Source: JBCFBK01 sp038562555 (GTDB lineage Bacteria; Bacteroidota; Bacteroidia; Bacteroidales; Prolixibacteraceae). From it: 64,000 bases of DNA. Positions within the stretch are counted from its first letter, which is position 1; each line of letters opens with the position of its first letter. Shown here one piece after another: positions 53,045 through 61,007 of this stretch. The notes under the pieces were generated by a model. That model saw nothing but the letters and a program-made list of their open reading frames with translations. It had not been told where the DNA came from and did no database searches. A program made the position numbers and the translations under genes. The DNA lies in assembly GCA_038562555.1 (NCBI GenBank), contig JBCFBK010000029.1:5795-69794 (forward strand). Direction: 5' to 3'.

Positions 53045-54907
53045 ATGAACGATAAAGGAGAAGGTGTGAATTTTCTGTATCAGCGATATCAGACGACCGA
53101 TTGGCTGCCAACAACAAAAAAGGAAGTTGAAGAACGCGGCTGGGACGAACTGGATGTCATCCTGTTTACCGGCGATGCCTATGTCGATCATCCTTCATTC
53201 GGTGCGGCAGTTATTGGCCGGGTACTCGAAGCAGAAGGCCTCCGTGTGGCTCTGGTTCCCCAGCCGAACTGGCAGGACGACCTCCGCGATTTTAAGAAGC
53301 TGGGCGAGCCCCGCCTGTTTTTCGCGGTCACCGCTGGTAATATGGATTCCATGGTCAATCATTACACGGCCAATAAGCGTAAACGCTCGGCCGACGCCTA
53401 TACGCCCGGCGGGCAGACGGACAAAAGGCCCGATTACGCACTCACGGTGTACTGCCGGATCCTGAAAGAATTATACCCGGAGGTACCGCTGATAGCCGGA
53501 GGTATTGAAGCGTCGTTGCGACGGGTAACCCACTTCGACTACTGGCGCGATGAGTTACGGCCTTCGATACTGACCGATTGCCGGGCCGACCTCTTGTTTT
53601 ACGGCATGGGCGAAAAATCGCTCATCGACTATGCCCGACTGGTCCAGCGGGGTGTCGACTCGCGGAGCCTGACCAATATTCCGCAGACCGCCTTCCTCAC
53701 GGGAACGGACGAAGCATATGCCACCCAAAAGAAATGGAACACCATAGAACTGTACTCGCACGAAGAATGCCTGGCCGATAAAAAGAAATTCGCCAAGAAC
53801 TTCATGCATATCGAAGAAGAATCGAACAAGGCCGAAGCCAATAAGATCATCCAGCGGGTAGGTACGCAACAGGTCGTTGTTAATCCGCCCTGGCCCCCGC
53901 TCTCGGAAAAGGAAATCGACCGGTTTCATGATTATCCCTTTACCCGCCTTCCTCATCCTCGCTACAAAAATAAAGGTGTGATCCCGGCCTACGAGATGAT
54001 CAGGCATTCCATCAATATTCACAGAGGATGTTTCGGTGGCTGCACCTTTTGCACCATTTCGGCACACCAGGGAAAATTCATTGCCAGCCGTTCGCAGAAA
54101 TCCATTCTGAAAGAAGTGGAGCAGGTCACGCAAATGCCCGACTTTAAGGGCTACATTTCAGACCTCGGAGGACCGTCGGCCAACATGTACCAGATGAAAG
54201 GCATCCATGAGGAGATTTGTATGAAATGCAAAAGGCCGTCGTGCATCTTTCCGAATGTCTGCAAGAACCTGAATACCGACCATCAGCCGATGCTCGACCT
54301 GTACCGGGAGGTCCGCAAAAATCCGAAGGTGAAAAAGGCTTTTATCGGCAGCGGCATACGCTATGACATGATCCTGAATGACACTGGCGACCGGCAGGTC
54401 AACAAAAACAACATGAATTACCTGCGCGAGGTCATTAAGCATCACGTGTCGGGCCGCTTAAAAGTAGCGCCCGAACATACCTCTGATGACGTACTGCGGG
54501 TGATGCGCAAACCTTCGTTCGGCCTTTTTTATAAATTGAATAAAGTCTTTCAGGAAATCAACCGGCAGGAGGGACTGAACCAGCAATTGGTGCCGTATTT
54601 TATTTCCAGTCATCCGGGCTGCAAAAACGAAGATATGGCCAATCTGGCAGCCCAGACAAAGAAACTTGATTTCAAGCTCGAACAGGTGCAGGATTTTACT
54701 CCCACGCCCATGACCCTGGCTACCGTCATCTTCTATACGGGCTTTCATCCTTACACCATGGAGGAAGTGTTCACGGCAAAATCAAAAAAAGAAAAACTAA
54801 GCCAGCGGAAGTATTTTTTCTGGTACAAGCGCGAATACCAGCAACAGATCAGGGAAGAACTGACCCGCCTGAACCGTAAAGACCTTCTCAGCGAAATACT
54901 GGGGTAA
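53045..54907 (+). CDS. YgiQ family radical SAM protein
   Basis: A 620-residue radical SAM protein with the long N-terminal domain of the YgiQ/UPF0313 family (VILFTGDAYVDHPSFGAAVI, about 38-57). The cluster-binding motif is RGCFGGCTFCTISAHQGK (about 328-345, CxxxCxxC). A further Cys-rich stretch (CMKCKRPSCIFPNVC, about 395-409) may bind a second cluster. The C-terminal domain contains FTPTPMTLATVIFYTG. The reaction catalysed by this family is not established. It has a full-length architecture and ends at a very strong terminator. Confidence 0.93.
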   Translation: MNDKGEGVNFLYQRYQTTDWLPTTKKEVEERGWDELDVILFTGDAYVDHPSFGAAVIGRVLEAEGLRVALVPQPNWQDDLRDFKKLGEPRLFFAVTAGNMDSMVNHYTANKRKRSADAYTPGGQTDKRPDYALTVYCRILKELYPEVPLIAGGIEASLRRVTHFDYWRDELRPSILTDCRADLLFYGMGEKSLIDYARLVQRGVDSRSLTNIPQTAFLTGTDEAYATQKKWNTIELYSHEECLADKKKFAKNFMHIEEESNKAEANKIIQRVGTQQVVVNPPWPPLSEKEIDRFHDYPFTRLPHPRYKNKGVIPAYEMIRHSINIHRGCFGGCTFCTISAHQGKFIASRSQKSILKEVEQVTQMPDFKGYISDLGGPSANMYQMKGIHEEICMKCKRPSCIFPNVCKNLNTDHQPMLDLYREVRKNPKVKKAFIGSGIRYDMILNDTGDRQVNKNNMNYLREVIKHHVSGRLKVAPEHTSDDVLRVMRKPSFGLFYKLNKVFQEINRQEGLNQQLVPYFISSHPGCKNEDMANLAAQTKKLDFKLEQVQDFTPTPMTLATVIFYTGFHPYTMEEVFTAKSKKEKLSQRKYFFWYKREYQQQIREELTRLNRKDLLSEILG

Positions 54908-54908
54908 C

Positions 54909-54950
54909 TAAAAAGATCAGCCCCGGCAAATGCCGGGGCTGATCTTTTTA
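54909..54950. terminator. bidirectional Rho-independent terminator (ygiQ / rny)
   Basis: A perfect 20-bp inverted repeat AAAAAGATCAGCCCCGGC.../...GCCGGGGCTGATCTTTTT with a minimal loop, flanked by A5/T5 on both sides. It is placed between two converging genes and functions in both directions by design. Confidence 0.95.
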
Positions 54951-54955
54951 CTAAA

Positions 54956-54981
54956 AGCTAATAGCTGGCAGCTAATAGCTA
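54956..54981 (+). repeat. AGCTATTAGC-type intergenic repeat
   Basis: AGCTAATAGCTGGCAGCTAA and following bases are an inverted/tandem variant of the repeat after queA, overlapping the last codon of rny. Confidence 0.6.
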
Positions 54982-56529
54982 TTTCGCATAGTTCACCGCC
55001 CGCAGTTCCCTGATCACCGTAATCTTGATCTGCCCGGGATAGGTCATCTCATCCTGAATATGTTTGGCAATGTCATACGACAGTTGTTCGGTTTCCTTAT
55101 CGGTGATCTTGTCGCTTCCCACGATTACACGCAGTTCACGGCCAGCCTGAATGGCATAGGTTTTCAGCACACCCGGATACGACAAGGCCAAGTCTTCGAG
55201 CGCTTTCAGACGTTTGATATACGATTCAACAACCTCACGCCGGGCTCCGGGACGGGCGCCTGAAATGGCATCACAAACCTGAACAATGGGCGCCAACAGC
55301 GTCTGCATCTCCACTTCATCGTGGTGAGCGCCAATGGCATTGCAAATCTCCGGTCTTTCCTTATATTTTTCGGCCAGCTTCATACCCAGGACAGCATGCG
55401 GCAATTCCGGCTCGTCATCGGGCACTTTACCGATATCGTGCAGCAGTCCGGCCCGTTTGGCATATTTGGTATTTAATCCGAGTTCCGATGCCATGATGGC
55501 ACATAGATTGGCTACTTCGCGCGAATGCTGCAAAAGGTTCTGTCCGTACGATGAACGGTATTTCATTTTACCAATCAGACGGATCAATTCGGGATGCAGG
55601 CCATGAATGCCAAGGTCGATCGTGGTCCTTTTTCCTGTTTCAATAATTTCATCTTCAATCTGCTTTTTCACCTTGGCGACCACTTCCTCGATACGCGCCG
55701 GGTGAATACGGCCGTCAGTCACCAGTTGATGAAGGGCCAGGCGGGCAATTTCGCGACGAACCGGATCAAAGCCCGACAGGACAATCGCTTCGGGGGTGTC
55801 GTCAACAATAATTTCAATACCGGTAGCAGCTTCCAGGGCACGGATGTTACGTCCCTCGCGGCCAATGATACGGCCTTTGATCTCGTCACTTTCAATATGG
55901 AAAATCGTCACGGCATTTTCAATGGCAGTTTCAGTAGCAACGCGCTGGATGGTTTTAACAACAATCTTTTTAGCCTCCTTATTTGCCGAAAGTTTTGCCT
56001 CGTCAATAATCTCATTGATATAGGACATCGCCTCAGTTTTGGCTTCATTTTTCAGGGATTCCACCAATTGGTTCCTGGCTTCTTCGGCCGATAATCCGGA
56101 GATGGCTTCGAGCTGCTCAACATGTTGCTTGTGGGCTTTCTCCAACTCTTCTTCTTTCTGCTGGACCATGTTCATTTGCAGGGCCAGATTTTCGCGGATC
56201 ACATCAACTTCCTTTTTTTCAGTTTCAATTTCCTTCGCCTTGCGCTGTAATTCATCCCGGCGTTGCAGCAGCGCTGCCTCCTTCTGATTAATTTTTGCCT
56301 CGATCGACTGGATTTTGCTGTTCTTCTCGTTGATATACTTTTCATGTTCTGCCTTCAACTGAAGAAATTTTTCCTTGGCCTGAAGAATCTTGTCTTTCCT
56401 GATCACTTCTCCTTCTGTCTCAGCCTCACTGATTATCTTCTTCTTCTTCCCCTGAATGGCCTTATCCCACAAAAAGTAGGAAAAGACACCGCCTCCAAGG
56501 AAGCCTGAAATCACGTATAATATTTCCAT
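54979..56529 (-). CDS. rny: ribonuclease Y
   Basis: A 516-residue RNase Y: N-terminal membrane anchor (about 1-20), long coiled coil (about 30-190), KH domain (about 205-270) with IIGREGRNIRALEAATGIEI, and a metal-dependent HD domain with LLHDIGKVPDD (about 365-375) and IGAHHDE. It is a membrane-bound endonuclease that starts mRNA decay. The gene follows zapA on the same strand after a 107-bp gap containing a hairpin. The order coiled-coil protein, zapA, rny is frequent in Bacteroidota. Confidence 0.96.
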   Translation of the reverse strand: MEILYVISGFLGGGVFSYFLWDKAIQGKKKKIISEAETEGEVIRKDKILQAKEKFLQLKAEHEKYINEKNSKIQSIEAKINQKEAALLQRRDELQRKAKEIETEKKEVDVIRENLALQMNMVQQKEEELEKAHKQHVEQLEAISGLSAEEARNQLVESLKNEAKTEAMSYINEIIDEAKLSANKEAKKIVVKTIQRVATETAIENAVTIFHIESDEIKGRIIGREGRNIRALEAATGIEIIVDDTPEAIVLSGFDPVRREIARLALHQLVTDGRIHPARIEEVVAKVKKQIEDEIIETGKRTTIDLGIHGLHPELIRLIGKMKYRSSYGQNLLQHSREVANLCAIMASELGLNTKYAKRAGLLHDIGKVPDDEPELPHAVLGMKLAEKYKERPEICNAIGAHHDEVEMQTLLAPIVQVCDAISGARPGARREVVESYIKRLKALEDLALSYPGVLKTYAIQAGRELRVIVGSDKITDKETEQLSYDIAKHIQDEMTYPGQIKITVIRELRAVNYAK

Positions 56530-56561
56530 CGTTTATTGAGTGTTACTTAATGAATAAAAAT

Positions 56562-56616
56562 ACCCGCATTTCAACTTAGTCACTGTCTTTTACATGCAAC
56601 TGAGTTAAAAGCGGGT
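56562..56616 (-). terminator. hairpin between zapA and rny
   Basis: Read on the minus strand, ACCCGC pairs with GCGGGT and AACTCAGT pairs with ACTAAGTT (one G-U), giving a long interrupted stem followed by ATTTTTATT. It can end the zapA transcript or lead rny. The stem arms are well separated, so a small RNA cannot be excluded. Confidence 0.5.
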
Positions 56617-56636
56617 TGATATAGTTATAAAATCAC

Positions 56637-56930
56637 TTATTCGTTCAATGACAAATAATCGCTCAACTGTTCGTCCAGCAGTTTCAACTCTTCCATTACC
56701 GGAGTCTCGTCTGCCCTTTCTTCAATTTCCAGGTTTTTTAATACAAGCTGAAAAGCAGCCATTGCTAAAAAATCCTGAGCATCCTGATTGACGTACTTCT
56801 TCTTGTATTCAAGAACGATATCATTAATCATTTTAGCAGCTTTCCGATACTTCTCCTCTTGCCTCCTGTCAATTCTCAAAGGGTAAATTCTCCCGTTGAT
56901 ATTAATATTTATTGAAAGCTCGTCTGTCAT
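56637..56930 (-). CDS. zapA: cell division protein ZapA
   Basis: 97 residues starting MTDELSINININGRIYPLRI, the usual ZapA N-terminal beta-domain. A helical coiled-coil C-terminus has MAAFQLVLKNLEIEERADET. ZapA crosslinks FtsZ filaments at the division site. It lies 16 bp after a coiled-coil protein gene and before rny. Confidence 0.9.
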   Translation of the reverse strand: MTDELSINININGRIYPLRIDRRQEEKYRKAAKMINDIVLEYKKKYVNQDAQDFLAMAAFQLVLKNLEIEERADETPVMEELKLLDEQLSDYLSLNE

Positions 56931-56946
56931 TTATATCATGTATTAG

Positions 56947-57240
56947 CTACACATTTAACTGAGCAATACACTTATCAATTTCCCGCACTATTTTATTGAT
57001 CCGTTGTTTTGCCTGTTGTTTCTCGTCATCTGAAACAGATAAAACACGGGCTATTCTTAAATTATCGTACTTCGCGAGCAGCTCTTTGTTTTCAGCTTTT
57101 AAAGCCACAATCTCCGCATTCAATGATTCCAGTCGGTTCATCAGTTGTTGCTTTTCAGCCTTTAGATGATCATGCCGGTGAATCAAAAGCCTGAGTCTCG
57201 CTTTAAAGTCATCAAGTAAAATTTGATCCTGCTCAGTCAT
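56947..57240 (-). CDS. coiled-coil protein upstream of zapA
   Basis: A 97-residue protein that is almost entirely coiled coil, with heptads through LKAEKQQLMNRLESLNAEIV and LKAENKELLAKYDNLR, and a short C-terminal conserved-looking end INKIVREIDKCIAQLN. No enzymatic motif. Its size, structure and coupling with zapA suggest a ZapB-like partner at the division ring, but sequence homology with ZapB cannot be judged here. Confidence 0.75.
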   Translation of the reverse strand: MTEQDQILLDDFKARLRLLIHRHDHLKAEKQQLMNRLESLNAEIVALKAENKELLAKYDNLRIARVLSVSDDEKQQAKQRINKIVREIDKCIAQLNV

Positions 57241-57469
57241 TACTGCACGTTTTCTTGCACAAAATTAATATTTTTGCCCAATAGATCACACGAAGATAGC
57301 GTTATTTGTTGAACAGCTTCTAGTATTGAACAAATCTAAAAAGAATTAGCTCTCCAGTTAACTGGGAGCCATTGAATTACTTAAACACAAGCCACGGGAA
57401 TCTCACCTCTTGCACAGATACCTGATGATGACAGCAGGTTCCGCGTGGAAAAAAACCGATAGAATAAAA

Positions 57470-59206
57470 ATGCACGTTTCAGATACGTTTTTAAGTCGCC
57501 GTTCTTTCCTGGGAACGCTTATTTTTCTTTTGCTTTTGAATTCAACAATTGCTCAGGTTTCAGATCCGGACTATTTCGCGCCCCCCGTAAAGATTCCGAT
57601 GCTGCTGACCGGCAATTTCGGTGAGCTGCGATCCAACCATTTCCATTCGGGAATCGACATCAAGACGCAGGGAAGAACCGGGCTTCCGGTTTACAGCGCG
57701 GCGGAAGGGTTTTTATCCCGGATCTTCGTCTCGCCGGGCGGGTTCGGGCTGGCGCTTTACATCGAGCATCCTAATGGAACAACTACGGTTTACGGCCACC
57801 TGCTGAAATTACGCGATGATCTGCAGGCATATCTGAGGGAAGCCCAGTATGACGATGAATCGTTTGCTGTCGATCTTTCCGTACCCCGGGGTAAGTTTGT
57901 CTTCAAAAAGGGAGACCTGATCGCGTACAGCGGTAACAGCGGCAGTTCCGGCGGGCCTCATGTGCATTTTGAAATCAGGGACACCGATACGGAAAAACCC
58001 CTGAACCCGCTGCTCTGGAATTTTGGGGTAAAAGATGTCCTGCCTCCCACAATCCAGTCGGTCATGCTCTACCCGTTGTCAGATAATGCGCATGTTTCGG
58101 GCAAATCTTATCCCCAGCGCATTGATGCCGTCCTCGTCAATGGTGTTTATCACCTTAAGAGCGACCCGGTGCTGAATGTCTACGGCGAGATTGGCTTTGG
58201 CGTCCAGGCGCTCGACTACCTGACCGGGAGCTGGAACAAATGCGGTGTTTACGAAATTAACTTGCTGGCCGACAATAAGCCGGTTACGGTGTTCCGGGTG
58301 GATCAGCTTCGTTTTGAAGAAACACGCTATATTAACAGTCATATAGATTACGCCCATTACCGGAAATATAACCGGCGGCTGCATAAAAGCTGGATTGAAC
58401 CGGGTAACCGCTTAAGCAATTACCCGGTGCGCGAGCATAACGGAAGAATAAATCTTTCGGATGGAAAGGTGCACGAAATCAAGTACCTGATCAAAGATGT
58501 CTATGGCAATGAAAGTCGGCTGGCATTCAACGTCACGTCCAAACCCATGCCGGTTACCCGGCCAAAAGAGGCCGGCATTCCTGTATTTTATAACAAAACA
58601 TTCAGCATTGATGAAGAAGGCATTGAAGCGGAATTCGAGTCGGGAACATTTTACGCCGATTTCAGCTTCGACTTTAAAAAATTACCGTCATCGGCATCGT
58701 TTTACTCACCGCTGTTTAAACTGCATCATGACCAGGTCCCGGTTCATCAATATTATGAACTGAAAATTAAGCCGGTCAATCTCCCGTCACATCTCCGCGA
58801 GAAAGCGCTGATTGCAGCAGTGGACCCGAAAACAGGCCAAAAATGGTCGCTCGGCGGCGGGTACAGCTTTGGATGGATTGAGGCCAACGTCCGGCAACTC
58901 GGGCACTTTGCCGTAACTGTCGATACCATTGCCCCGACCATCACTCCCCTGAATATCCAAAACAACACGCTCAGCAATAGAAGCAAGATCAGCTTTAAAA
59001 TACGCGACGAGCTCTCCGGGATCAATTCCTACCGGGGAGAGCTGAATGGTAAGTGGATCCTTTTCGAATACGATGCTAAAAATAACCTGATCGAATATTA
59101 TTTCGATACCACCCGCGTCAGCCCCGGAAAAATACAGCGCCTGAAACTCATAGTCGCCGACGCCAAAGGAAATAAAAAAACATACGAAACATCGTTTAGC
59201 TATTAG
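57470..59206 (+). CDS. M23 family metallopeptidase
   Basis: 578 residues from MHVSDTFLSRRSF with a signal peptide cleaved near STIAQ (about residue 29); the frame is open 20 codons further, but the signal peptide favours this start. The M23 domain has HFHSGIDIKT (zinc His and Asp, about 60-69), VYGHLL and GPHVHFEIRD (about 180-189). The C-terminal 390 residues form beta-rich modules without known motif. It should cleave peptidoglycan cross-links or bind them in the periplasm. It stands alone, upstream of fabD, with repeats between. Confidence 0.92.
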   Translation: MHVSDTFLSRRSFLGTLIFLLLLNSTIAQVSDPDYFAPPVKIPMLLTGNFGELRSNHFHSGIDIKTQGRTGLPVYSAAEGFLSRIFVSPGGFGLALYIEHPNGTTTVYGHLLKLRDDLQAYLREAQYDDESFAVDLSVPRGKFVFKKGDLIAYSGNSGSSGGPHVHFEIRDTDTEKPLNPLLWNFGVKDVLPPTIQSVMLYPLSDNAHVSGKSYPQRIDAVLVNGVYHLKSDPVLNVYGEIGFGVQALDYLTGSWNKCGVYEINLLADNKPVTVFRVDQLRFEETRYINSHIDYAHYRKYNRRLHKSWIEPGNRLSNYPVREHNGRINLSDGKVHEIKYLIKDVYGNESRLAFNVTSKPMPVTRPKEAGIPVFYNKTFSIDEEGIEAEFESGTFYADFSFDFKKLPSSASFYSPLFKLHHDQVPVHQYYELKIKPVNLPSHLREKALIAAVDPKTGQKWSLGGGYSFGWIEANVRQLGHFAVTVDTIAPTITPLNIQNNTLSNRSKISFKIRDELSGINSYRGELNGKWILFEYDAKNNLIEYYFDTTRVSPGKIQRLKLIVADAKGNKKTYETSFSY

Positions 59207-59227
59207 CTTTGAGCTATTAGCCATTAG
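59196..59227 (+). repeat. AGCTATTAGC-type intergenic repeat
   Basis: TTAGCTATTAGCTTTGAGCT and following bases repeat the unit seen after queA and rny. It starts in the last codons of the peptidase gene. Confidence 0.6.
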
Positions 59228-59353
59228 TAGAAGAAATGCAATCATAGGATATAATAACCTGACAACCAAACAGTAATCTTGAAATTATCAGATTACCCGA
59301 CATAAAGGCCAACAGCGAATAGCTAAGGACTCACAGCTTCTTCAGCTTTTTTA

Positions 59354-59361
59354 TATCTTTG
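59354..59361 (+). promoter_or_regulatory. -7 box of fabD
   Basis: TATCTTTG matches TAnnTTTG and is 23 bp before the fabD ATG. A poorly conserved -33 region lies upstream. Confidence 0.6.
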
Positions 59362-59384
59362 CCCCGAAATTAAAACATAAACAA

Positions 59385-60272
59385 ATGAAGGCATATGTGT
59401 TCCCCGGACAGGGTGCTCAATTCCCGGGCATGGGCAAAGACCTGTATGAGAATTCAAGCTTTGCCAGGGAGTTATTCAACCAGGCCAATATCCTGCTGGG
59501 CTTTAAGCTCACCGAGATCATGTTCGAAGGTACGGTAGACGACCTGAAACAGACGCGCGTAACGCAACCTGCCATTTTTCTTCATTCCGTGCTGCTGGCA
59601 AAAACGTTGCCCGAATTCAAACCGCAAATGGTTGCCGGGCATTCGCTCGGAGAATTTTCAGCGTTGGTAGCCGCCAATGCCATCAACTTCGAAGACGGAC
59701 TGATGCTGGTTTATAAGCGTGCCATGGCGATGCAAAAGGCCTGCGAACTTGAGCCCTCAACCATGGCTGCCATTGTGGGCCTTGACGACAAAACCGTTGA
59801 AGAAATTTGCACTTCGGTAAACGATGTCGTGGTTCCCGCCAACTACAACTGTCCCGGACAGCTTGTTATTTCCGGCTCAGTGGCAGGTATTGACAAAGCC
59901 TGTGAACTGCTTACTGCCAAAGGGGCCAAGAGAGCTTTAAAACTGGTAGTGGGAGGCGCTTTCCATTCCCCGCTCATGGAGCCGGCCCGCGAAGAACTGG
60001 CTGCTGCCATCAAGGCAACCAATTTCCACAAACCCGTTTGTCCTGTATACCAGAATGTGAACGCGCTCCCCGTAACCGCGCCCGACAAAATCCGGGAAAA
60101 CCTGATCGCCCAGTTAACCGCTCCGGTGAGATGGACCCAGACCATAGAGAATATGCTGAAAGACGGCGCCACCCTTTTCACGGAAATTGGTCCTGGAAAA
60201 GTGCTGCAGGGCTTAATTAAGAAAGTCGACAAGAACGCCGAAACTGCCGGTATCGATAGTTATTCCGCATAA
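59385..60272 (+). CDS. fabD: malonyl-CoA:ACP transacylase
   Basis: A 295-residue FabD: FPGQGAQFPGMG (about 5-16), active-site GHSLGEFSALV with nucleophile Ser (about 86), Arg in KRAMAMQ (about 110), and catalytic His in GGAFHSPLM (about 195). TEIGPGKVLQGL is near the end. It loads malonyl groups on acyl carrier protein for fatty acid synthesis. It has its own promoter and is not placed with other fab genes here. Confidence 0.96.
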   Translation: MKAYVFPGQGAQFPGMGKDLYENSSFARELFNQANILLGFKLTEIMFEGTVDDLKQTRVTQPAIFLHSVLLAKTLPEFKPQMVAGHSLGEFSALVAANAINFEDGLMLVYKRAMAMQKACELEPSTMAAIVGLDDKTVEEICTSVNDVVVPANYNCPGQLVISGSVAGIDKACELLTAKGAKRALKLVVGGAFHSPLMEPAREELAAAIKATNFHKPVCPVYQNVNALPVTAPDKIRENLIAQLTAPVRWTQTIENMLKDGATLFTEIGPGKVLQGLIKKVDKNAETAGIDSYSA

Positions 60273-60288
60273 ACAAACTGCTTCAGAC

Positions 60289-60321
60289 AACCGGCTACCG
60301 GAAGTTGTCCGGTAGCCGGTT
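60289..60321 (+). terminator. hairpin after fabD
   Basis: A perfect 14-bp stem AACCGGCTACCGGA/TCCGGTAGCCGGTT with a 5-nt loop. No T-tract follows on the plus strand, so termination may be weak. Confidence 0.65.
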
Positions 60322-60337
60322 GCAAACACCGATAATC

Positions 60338-60946
60338 ATGATCAAGGAAGCCTGCATCGAAAGCTTTTCAGCGGCCTTATCCGCTCAACTGGCGGGCGCC
60401 GACCGCGTCGAGCTGTGCGAAAATCTCGCCGTAGGCGGAACCACACCATCCTACGGGACGATCAAAGCCTGTGTCGAAAAATTAAGGATTCCGGCTTTTG
60501 TGATGATACGGCCCAGGGGCGGTGACTTCTGCTATTCCGCACAGGAAATCGCGATCATGGAAACCGACATCGTCGTCTGCAAACAATTAGGTGTTCCGGC
60601 GGTCGTTTTAGGACTGCTTACTCCTGACGGGCAAATTGATGAAGCCCACACGGCACGCCTCATCACCCTGGCCCGCCCTATGCAGGTCACCTTTCATAAG
60701 GCTTTCGACGAACTGCCCGACCCTTCCGAAGGCCTCGAAACCCTGATCCGCCTGGGCGTCGACCGGATCCTGACCTCGGGCGCAAAACCAACCGCCCGTG
60801 AAGGGGCTCCCCTGTTGAACCAGCTTACCGAACAGGCAAACGGACGGATCATTCTCGTCGCCGCCGGTAGAGTAACCGCCGAAAACCTGCCGGAACTCAG
60901 CCGCCTCATCCGCGCCTGCGAATTTCACGGGAAAAAGATCGTGTAA
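60338..60946 (+). CDS. cutC: CutC family protein
   Basis: 202 residues from MIKEACIESFSAALSAQLAG; a TTG start 11 codons earlier would lie in the terminator hairpin and is rejected. Features are GADRVELCENLAVGGTTPSY (about 20-39), MIRPRGGDFCYS (about 60-71), VTFHKAFDE (about 117-125) and LTSGAKPTA (about 143-151). The TIM-barrel family was linked to copper tolerance, although its enzyme role is unclear. E. coli CutC is near 248 residues; here the chain ends soon after CEFHGKKIV, so the last secondary structures may be missing or the lineage has a short form. Confidence 0.88.
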   Translation: MIKEACIESFSAALSAQLAGADRVELCENLAVGGTTPSYGTIKACVEKLRIPAFVMIRPRGGDFCYSAQEIAIMETDIVVCKQLGVPAVVLGLLTPDGQIDEAHTARLITLARPMQVTFHKAFDELPDPSEGLETLIRLGVDRILTSGAKPTAREGAPLLNQLTEQANGRIILVAAGRVTAENLPELSRLIRACEFHGKKIV

Positions 60947-61007
60947 CCGGCAAAACCACGGAAAATTCTTAACTTTACAGATCGTTTCATTAAACAACGC
61001 ATTCAGC

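Noticed and set aside
56530..56636. 6S RNA next to zapA
   Set aside because: The gap is only 107 bp and holds a terminator-like hairpin; 6S RNA is longer with a large central bubble, which is not seen.
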